Source of the DNA: Thinopyrum elongatum
Taxonomy: Eukaryota; Streptophyta; Magnoliopsida; Poales; Poaceae
DNA length: 64,000 bases
NCBI GenBank assembly: GCA_011799875.1
Contig: CM022298.1
Location: 264,299,757 to 264,363,756, forward strand
Direction of reading: 5' to 3'
Shown here in pieces: positions 57,175 through 64,000 of this stretch (its first letter is position 1; the number at the start of each line of letters is the position of its first letter). The notes below the pieces were generated by a model, which saw nothing but the letters and a program-made list of their open reading frames with translations, had not been told where the DNA came from and ran no database searches. The position numbers and the translations under genes were made by a program.

Positions 57175-59974
57175 TCTTTTATGGGAGCATCATTGAAATC
57201 ATCATGCCTAGCTAAAAAGGCATTAAAGAAAAGCGCTTGTTGGGAGACAACCCAATATTTATACCTACTGTTTTTGTGTGTTAACATGATTAAGCTACTG
57301 TACTAATCATGTTTTATAGCTTTTGTTTGAATAAAGTGCCAAGTAAAGCCTTTGGGATAGTGTGGTTGATAGTTGACTTGATTCTGTGCAAAAACAGAAA
57401 CTTTTGCGTCCAGTAACAGAATTGTTTAAATTCACTGGAATGTGGAAAAACTCTGAATTTTGTCCAAAGCATTTATATACAAATTTTATACATTGTCCTA
57501 ACGTTTCAGACGTTTAGGAGTAATAGAAGTATGAGAATAATTCAGATCTTTACAGACTGTTCTGTTTTTGACAGATTCTGTTTTTGATGCATAGTTTGCT
57601 TATTTTCTAGTTTCTATGGCTTATATTGCTCAATATAAATTGTAGAAATGATAGGGTACAGTAGGAACCATGTGAGAAAAAATTTGAATCTTGTCTTGAC
57701 AGTACCTAAAAGTGGAGATTTGTTTTATCATACTAACGGATCTTACGAGTTTTCTGTTGAGTTTTGTGTTGTGAAGTTTTCAAATTTTGGGTAAAGATTT
57801 GATGGACTACGGAATAAGGAGTGGCAAGAGCCTAAGCTTGGGGATGCCCAAGGCACCCCAAGGTAATATTCAAGGACAACCAAGCATCTAATCTTGGGGA
57901 TGCCCCGGATGGCTTCCCCTCTTTCGTCTTCAATCCATCGGTAAATTTACTTGAGGCTATATTTTTATTCACCACATGATATGTGTTTTGCTTGGATCGT
58001 CTTGTATGATATGAGTCTTTGCTTTTTAGTTTGCCACAATCATCCTTTCTGGACACACATTTTGAGAGGGACACACATTAATCGTGAATTTATTAGAATA
58101 CCCGATGTGCTTCATTTATATCTTTTGAGCTACGTAGTTGCTCTAGTGCTTCACTTATATCATTTTAGAGCACGACAGTGGTTTTATTTTGAAGAAATTG
58201 ATGAGCTCTCATGCTTCAATTATATTATTTGAAGAGTCTTAAATAGCATGGTAATTTTCTTAGGTTATCAATTTAGTCCTAATATGAGGGGCATCCAAGA
58301 GGGATATAATAAAACTTTCATATAAAGAGCATTGAATAGATGAGAAGTTTGATTCTTTGTATTTGTTTTGAGATAAAAAGATGGTGATATTAGAGTCAAG
58401 CTAGTGAGTAATTGTGGATTGGTAGAAATACTTGTGTTAAAGTTTGTGATTCCCGTAGCATGCACGTATGGTGAACCATTATGTGATGAAGTCAGAGCAT
58501 GATTTATTTTTTGATTGTGTTCCTTATGAGTGGCGGTCGGGGACGAGCGATGGTCTTTTCCTACCAATCTATCCCCCTAGGAGCATGCATGTAGTACTTT
58601 GTTTCGATGGCTAATAAATTTTTGCAATAAGTATGTGAGTTCTTTATGACTAATGTTGAGTCCATGGATTATACGCACTCTCACCCTTCCACCATTGCTA
58701 GCCTCTCTAGTACCGCGCAACTTTCGCCGGTGCATTAAACCCACCATATACCTTTCCTCAAAACAGCCATCATACCTACCTATTATGGCATTTCCATAGC
58801 CATTCCGAGATATATTGCCATGCAACTTCCACCATTCCGTTTATTATGACACATACCATCATTGTCATATTGCTTTGCATGATCATGTAGTTGGCATTGC
58901 ATTTGTGGCAAAGCCACCATTCATATTTCTTATACATGTCACTCTTGATCATTGCACATCCTGGTACACCGCCGGAGGCATTCATATAGAGTCATATCTT
59001 GTTCTACTATCAAGTTGTAATTCTTGAGTTGTAAGTAAATAAAAGTGTGGTGATCATCATTATTAGAGCATTGTCCCATGTGAGGAAAGGATGATGGAAG
59101 CTATGATTCCCTCACAAGTTGGGATGAGACTCCGGACTTAAAAAAATAAAAATAAAAAGAGGCCAAAGAGCCCAAATAAAAAAATAAAAAAAGAGGCCAA
59201 AGATCCCAAACCAAAAAAATGAGAGAGAAGGGACAATGTTATTATCCTTTTACCACACTTGTGCTTCAAAGTAGCACCATGTTCTTCATGATAGAGAATC
59301 TCCTATTTTGTCACTTTCATATACTAGGGGGAGTTTTTCATTATAGAACTTGGCTTGTATATTCCATTGATGGGCTTCCTCAAATTGCCCTAGGTCTTCG
59401 TGAGCAAGCGAGTTGGATGCACACCCACTTAGTTTTCTTTTGAGCTTTCATACACTTATAGCTCTAGTGCATCCGTTGCATGGAAATCGCTACTCACTTG
59501 CATCGATATCAATTGATGGGCATCTCCATAGCCCATTAATTTGTCTAGTTGATGTGAGACTTTCTCCTTTTTGTCTTCTCCTCACAACCTCCACCATACT
59601 CTATTCCACTTATAGTGCTATATCCATGGATCACGCTCATGTATTGCGTGAAAGTTGAAAAAGCTTGAGAGCATTAAAAGTATGAAACAATTGCTTGGCT
59701 TGTCATCGGGGTTGTGCATGATGAAATATTTTGTGTGACAAAGATAGAGCATAGCGAGACTATATGATTTTGTAGGGATAACTTTCTTTGGCCTTGATAT
59801 TTTGAGAAGACATGATTGCTTTATTAGTATGCTTGAAGAATTATTGTTTTTATGTCAATATTAAACTTTTGTTTTGAATCTTATGGATCTGAATATTCTT
59901 GCCACAATAAAGAAGATTACATTGATACACATGTTAGGTAGCATTCACACTTCATAAATTCTTTCTTTTATCAT
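57175..59974 (+). other. 3' non-coding region of G4
   Basis: Gene-free. In order: GCGCTTGTTGGGAGACAACCC tract (57232), a stretch matching G0 and G3, the twin stem-loops (57838-57919), 'GTGCTTCACTTATATC' repeats (58108-58180), an A-rich imperfect repeat with AAAAAGAGGCCAAAGA (59139-59218) and a T-rich run toward the polypurine tract. Short open frames on both strands are chance. Confidence 0.55.
57838..57919 (+). other. Conserved twin stem-loop, G4 copy
   Basis: Stem-loop 1 (57838-57861): TTGGGG-A-TGCC / loop CAA / GGCA-CCCCAA, perfect apart from the bulged A. Stem-loop 2 (57896-57919): GGGGATGCC / CCGGAT / GGCTTCCCC, one mismatch. Confidence 0.6.
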
Positions 59975-60015
59975 TTACCTACTCGAGGACGAGCAGGAAT
60001 TAAGCTTGGGGATGC
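59975..60015 (+). other. Polypurine-tract region of G4
   Basis: TACCTACTCGAGGACGAGCA, then GGAATTAAGCTTGGGGATGC directly before the 3' LTR. Confidence 0.65.
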
Positions 60016-60578
60016 TGATACGTCTCCAACGTATCTATAATTTATGAAGTATTCATGCCATGTTTACAACAATTTTGTATGGTTTTGGTATGATTTTACT
60101 AGAACTAACCCGGACTGGCGCAGTTTTCAGCAGAACTATCGTGGTGTCGTTTTTTGTGCAGAAATAAAAATTCTTGGAATGGGCTGAAAATTTACGGTGA
60201 TTTTTTATGGACCAAAAGAGACCCCCGAAGCACCGGAGCTGGACCAGAAGAGTCCCGAGGAGACCACAAGCCAGGGGGCGCCCTATCCCCCTGGGCGCGC
60301 CTCGAGGGCTTGTGGGCCCCTCGCGCACCTCCTTGACTTGTTTCCGACGCCAAAAATTCTTGTAAATATAGAAACCTCCGAAAAAAACCCTAGATTGGAA
60401 GTTCCGCCGCCGTAAGCCTCTGTAGCCATGAAAAACCAATCGGGAGCCCATTTCGGCACCCTGTCGGAGGGGGAAACCATCATCGGAGGCCATGTTCATC
60501 ATCCCGGCGGTCTCCATGACGAGGAGGGAGTAGTTCACCCTCGGGGCTGAGGGTATCTACCAGTAGCTATGTGTTTGA

Positions 60579-60609
<31 letters not shown>

Positions 60610-61386
60610 TTCTTGATTTGGCGCGATCTTGATGTACCGCGAGCTTTGTTACTAATGTTGAATCATATGGTGTTTCTCCCCCTCTATCTTCTTGTGATGA
60701 ATTGAGTCTTGCTCTTTGAGGTTTCGTTATGTAGGATTGAGTATTGGATTTGAGAACACTTGATGTATGTCTTGTGATGGGATATCTGTGGTGACAATTG
60801 GATGTTCTATTGATTCACTTTATGTATGTTTTGGCATGCAACTCATGGATTCTCAAGGTGACATTGGGGAAATCTATGCATAGGGGTTGATGCACGTTTA
60901 CGTCCTATGTTCTCCGATAGAAACTTTGTGGTGATTCTTTGTTGCTTGTTGAGGGATTGTTATATAATCCAATTATGTTATCATTGTTGAGAGAATTAGC
61001 ACTAGTGAAAGTATGAACCCTAGGCCTTGTTTTCAAGAATTGCCATACCGTTTTTGCTCACCTTTGTTACTTGCTACCTTGCTGTTTTTATATTTTCAGA
61101 TTACAAAAACCTATATCTACTATCCATATTACACTTGTATCACCATCTCTTCGCCGAACTAGTGCACCTATACAATTTACCGTTGTATTGGGTGTGTTGG
61201 GGACACAAGAGACTCTTTGTTATTTGGTTGCAGGGTTGTTTGAGAGAGACCATCTTCATCCTATGCCTCCCACAGATTGATAACCTTAGGTCATCCACTT
61301 GAGGGAAATTTGCTACTGTCCTACAAAACTCTGCGCTTGGAGGCCCAACACGAGTCTACAAGAAGAAGGTTGCGTAGTAGACATCA
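60016..61386 (+). repeat. 3' LTR of G4
   Basis: TGATACGTCTCC...GTAGACATCA; TATA position mutated to TGTAAATA (60361); (TC)14 at 60579-60606. Confidence 0.92.
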
Positions 61387-61391
61387 AGCCT

Positions 61392-61622
61392 CATAATGAA
61401 TATGATATTGATAATAATGTTTGCAATAATATTGAAAGTGGGTTTGGAAGAGCATCAACTTTAGGCAAAAATAATCCCACATATTTGGAGAGTGTTCAAT
61501 CTTACATTTTTTTTGATAAAAGTGGGTTTGAAGAGGTCACGACTTTAGTTGATGTTAATCCCACTATCTTGCAAGATTATAAAACTTTTATGCATGTGGA
61601 TCATGAAGAGAAAATTTTATAA
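61392..61622 (+). pseudogene. Gypsy ORF of unknown function in G3, part after G4
   Basis: Continues the frame of 54382-54717 once G4 and one AGCCT copy are removed: HNEYDIDNNVCNNIESGFGR, ASTLGKNNPTYLESVQSY, DKSGFEEVTTLVDVNPTIL, ending in TAA at 61620. Beyond it, 61623-61900 still resembles the end of the G4 ORF (MHRKRVRLKCV) with frame breaks. Confidence 0.55.
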
Positions 61623-61899
61623 GATAGCTATATTGTTGAATTTGATTATGATCCAACATGTAATTATTATGAGAGAGGAAAATATGGTTGTACATGTTAC
61701 TAATTTACCTCTCGTTATGTTGAGATTGCTAATTTTTTTTCTTCCTTGCATATGCTATATATATCTTGTCTTGATAATTTCTTTGCTTATAAAATGCCTA
61801 TGCATAGGAAGAGAGTTAGACTTAAATGTGTTTGTGACATGTTTCATGATGATCTCTTTGTGTTTCAATTGTTATCTTTTATGTGAGCATCAATAAAAT

Positions 61900-63423
61900 A
61901 TTATGCCTAGCTAGGGGCATAAAACGATAGCGCTTGTTGGGAGGCAACCCAATAAATAAAATTTATTTTTGCCTTTTTATTTCTGTTCTTGAGTGGTTGC
62001 ACAAATATGCCTCTGTTATGTTTGTGTTTTTTATGTTTTAGTAAGTGTTTGTGCCAAGTAAAGCCTTTGGGTTAGCTTTGGTGATAGTTGATTTGATGCT
62101 GTTGAAAAACAGAAACTTTTGCGTCCAATAAAATAATTTTATAAATTCACATATGTGACGAAAAATTCTGATTGTTTTACACAAGATTTATATACAAATT
62201 GCCTCTGTTTTCCTAAATTTTCATAAATTTTGGAGTTATAAAAGTATGATAACAATTCGCATCTTTACAGACTGTTCTGTTTTTGACAGGTTATGTTTTC
62301 TTTGCATTGTGTGCTTATTTTGATGAATCTATGGATTGTATCGGGGGTATAAGCCATGGAAAAGTTAGAATACAGTAGATATAATACAATAACAAAATTT
62401 GAATGTGTTTTCTACATTACTTAAAGTAAACATTGGTTTTCTTATACTAACGGATCTCACGAAGGTTTTGTTAAGTTTTGTGTGATTGAAGTTTTCAAGT
62501 TTTGGGTGAGATCATGATATTTTAAGGAGTAAGAAAAGCCTAAGCTTGGGGATGCCCCATGGCACCCCAAGTTAATATTCAAGGAGAACCGAGCAACTAA
62601 GCTTGGGGATGCCCCGGAAGGCATCCCCTCTTTCTTCTAACAACCATCGGTATTTTACTTGGAGCTATATTTTTATTCGTCACATATCATGAGTTTTGCT
62701 TGGAGCGTCTTGTATTATATGAGTCTTTTCTTGTTTTGCTTTTTAGTTTGTCACAAATATCCTTGCTGGACACACCTATTTGAGAGAGCCAAAATTATGC
62801 TATGATTTGTTAGAATTGCTCTTTATGCTTCACTTAAATTTTTTGAGCTATGGAATTGCTCTAGTGCTTCACTTATATCTTTTTGAGCACGGTGTGCTTT
62901 AATATTTTTGAAGAAATGCTCTCATGCTTCACTTAGATTTATTTGAGAGTTAGAAATTTTTTGAAGAAATTCTCTCATGCTTCACTTATATTATTTTGAG
63001 AGACGGAAAATTTTATGCTCATGTTCTTCACTTAGATTTGTTTGAGTTTGTCAAAAGCAATTGCAACATATGAAACTAGTCCCAAAGTGATAGATATTCA
63101 AAAGGGATATAATAAAATCTTTCATGAAGATCATTGGACAAAATAAACTTGATTCTTTGTAATAGTTTTGAGATATCATGATAGTGATATGTGAGTCATG
63201 TTGGTGAGTAATTATGCTTTAGTAAGAATACTGGTGTTAAGGTTTGTGATTCCCTATGCAAGCATGAAAGTCAATAGTCATGCAATGAAATTACATCCTA
63301 CTTGTGATGCATTATTCGGTGTTAGTTATGCTTAATGCTCGTTTATGTGATTTTTTGTTTCTTGGTTGGTTGCTTCTCAATCTTTTTGCTAGCCTCCACT
63401 TGTACTAAGTAGAAATACTACTT
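61900..63423 (+). other. 3' non-coding region of G3
   Basis: Contains CCTAGCTAGGGGCATAAAAC and AGCGCTTGTTGGGAGGCAAC (61905-61950), the twin stem-loops, and the 'TGCTTCACTTA' repeats (62815-63060). Same order as in G1 on the other strand. No gene. Confidence 0.6.
62546..62628 (+). other. Conserved twin stem-loop, G3 copy
   Basis: Stem-loop 1 (62546-62570): TTGGGG-A-TGCC / loop CCAT / GGCA-CCCCAA. Stem-loop 2 (62605-62628): GGGGATGCC / CCGGAA / GGCATCCCC, a perfect 9-bp stem. Best preserved copy in the window. Confidence 0.65.
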
Positions 63424-63871
63424 GTGCATCCAAAATCTTTAAACCTAGGTTTGCCATATGAGTCCACCATACCTACCTACATGTGGTATTCTCGTGCCGT
63501 TCTAAGCAAATTTGTATGTGCCATCTCTAATTTTCAAAATAAATTTCCTTTTTTGTGCGCTCGTACCGCTCATGAAGCGGCAGGGTGTGGCCAATATTTT
63601 TCATGCTAGATGTGTTATTCTGAAGATGAGTGTTTATTCACTTGTCATTGCACGAGAGTGCGGCGGTAATAGGGATGCCCAGTCTCAAAATGAAAAAGAA
63701 ATTTACTTTATGTTGTCAAATAATAAATTCCTTGGAAAGTGTTGGTATGGAGGGCACCCGTGGATACGACTAGCCATGGAAAGTGAAAGAATGGCGGAAA
63801 ACGGAATAAACTTTATTTTCTGTTTGGGAACCTCCTATGATATATCTAGCATGGAAAGTGTTGGGAATTAA
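63424..63871 (+). pseudogene. 3'-terminal Gypsy ORF in G3, frameshifted
   Basis: Matches the 170-codon frame of G1 (13037-13549). It starts MHPKSLNLGLPYESTIPTYM; in a run of T near 63550 a one-base difference shifts the frame, which resumes as ALVPLMKRQGVANIFHARCV and runs to MESVGN, then TAA. The remaining G1 residues are still encoded after the stop (63872-63930). Confidence 0.4.
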
Positions 63872-64000
63872 TCAGTCGTTTTCATTGATGGGAAAAGTAT
63901 GCCTCTCAAAAAAAATTATCTCGCAATTTAAGCTTTGAGCTCTAGCACCTCTACAAATCCCTACTTCCCTCTGCGAAGGGCCTATTTTCGCGGGAAACCA

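Larger units (their letters stand above)
54718..61386 (+). mobile_element. Gypsy LTR retrotransposon G4, complete, nested in G3
   Basis: LTRs 54718-56089 and 60016-61386 (1372 and 1371 bp), with perfect 5-bp target duplication AGCCT at 54713-54717 and 61387-61391. The internal 3.9 kb has a PBS-like tract, one split ORF of unknown function, a long non-coding 3' region and a polypurine tract; no gag CCHC, protease, RT or integrase. Non-autonomous. The LTR pair differs at 8 of the first ~135 bases, so it is old. Confidence 0.93.
52535..64000 (+). mobile_element. Gypsy LTR retrotransposon G3 (same LTR family as G1), right end outside window
   Basis: 5' LTR 52535-54129, PBS-like tract at 54141, short ORF from 54382 that is interrupted by G4 and resumes at 61392, then a 3' non-coding region to the window end. 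By alignment with G1 the 3' LTR should start about 400 bp past 64000. Its LTR and 3' region match G1, yet the coding part is not gag-protease but the KLGD/ESGFGR-type ORF of G0 and G4. Non-autonomous. Confidence 0.85.

Noticed and set aside
58776..58985. 69-codon Cys/Met-rich minus-strand frame in G4
   Set aside because: It is antisense to a conserved non-coding Gypsy 3' region; no start or codon pattern supports translation.
1..64000. tRNA, rRNA, microRNA or organelle-derived segments
   Set aside because: I looked for tRNA-like cloverleaf boxes and rRNA or plastid motifs and saw none; the only tRNA-related sequences are the retrotransposon primer binding sites. A covariance-model scan would be needed to exclude small RNAs.

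Overview
This is repeat-dominated chromosomal DNA of a large grass genome, most likely of the wheat/barley tribe (Triticeae). The evidence is a BARE1/WIS/Angela-type Copia LTR (starting TGTTGGAAATATGCCC), several Athila-type Gypsy LTRs (starting TGATACGTCTCC), a Stowaway MITE and a gene-carrying CACTA transposon. No bacterial-type operon, CRISPR array, rRNA or tRNA gene is visible. Most open frames are remains of transposons.

Layout. (a) 1-6334: end of a non-autonomous Gypsy element, G0 (part of its 5' LTR, the internal region, the full 3' LTR). (b) 6335-8032 and 51942-52534: pieces of one split plant gene of unknown function, cut in a 44.6 kb intron by a CACTA element. (c) 8033-51941: the CACTA element (3-bp ATT target duplication, net about 13 kb). 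It carries a WRN-like 3'-5' exonuclease pseudogene, a TATA-box promoter with a broken repeat-rich gene, a trimeric higher-order tandem array of about 502-bp units, an Ala-rich coding remnant, an acidic-tailed ORF and an apparently intact three-exon B3-domain gene. (d) 11002-41817, inside the CACTA: Gypsy element G1 on the minus strand, with gag and protease-like remnants but no RT or integrase. (e) 17175-39996, inside G1: three BARE1/Angela-type Copia bodies and four LTRs in head-to-tail order (LTR-body-LTR-body-LTR-body-LTR), sharing a single near-perfect 5-bp target duplication. (f) 52535-64000: Gypsy element G3 on the plus strand, same LTR family as G1, inserted in an exon of the split gene and running off the window. 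(g) 54718-61386, inside G3: Gypsy element G4 with a perfect AGCCT target duplication.

Order of events read from the nesting: gene, then CACTA in an intron, then G1 in the CACTA, then the Copia insertion in G1, then growth of the Copia array to three units; on the right, gene, then G3, then G4. None of the three Copia polyproteins is intact. Nonsense codons shared in a conflicting pattern show that the third unit is a mosaic of the other two, as expected for unequal recombination or gene conversion.

Points most worth a second look: the mosaic tandem Copia array; the 3-mer higher-order satellite inside the CACTA; a conserved pair of stem-loops in the 3' non-coding region of all four Gypsy elements; and the contrast between G1 and G3, which share LTRs and 3' region but carry unrelated coding regions.
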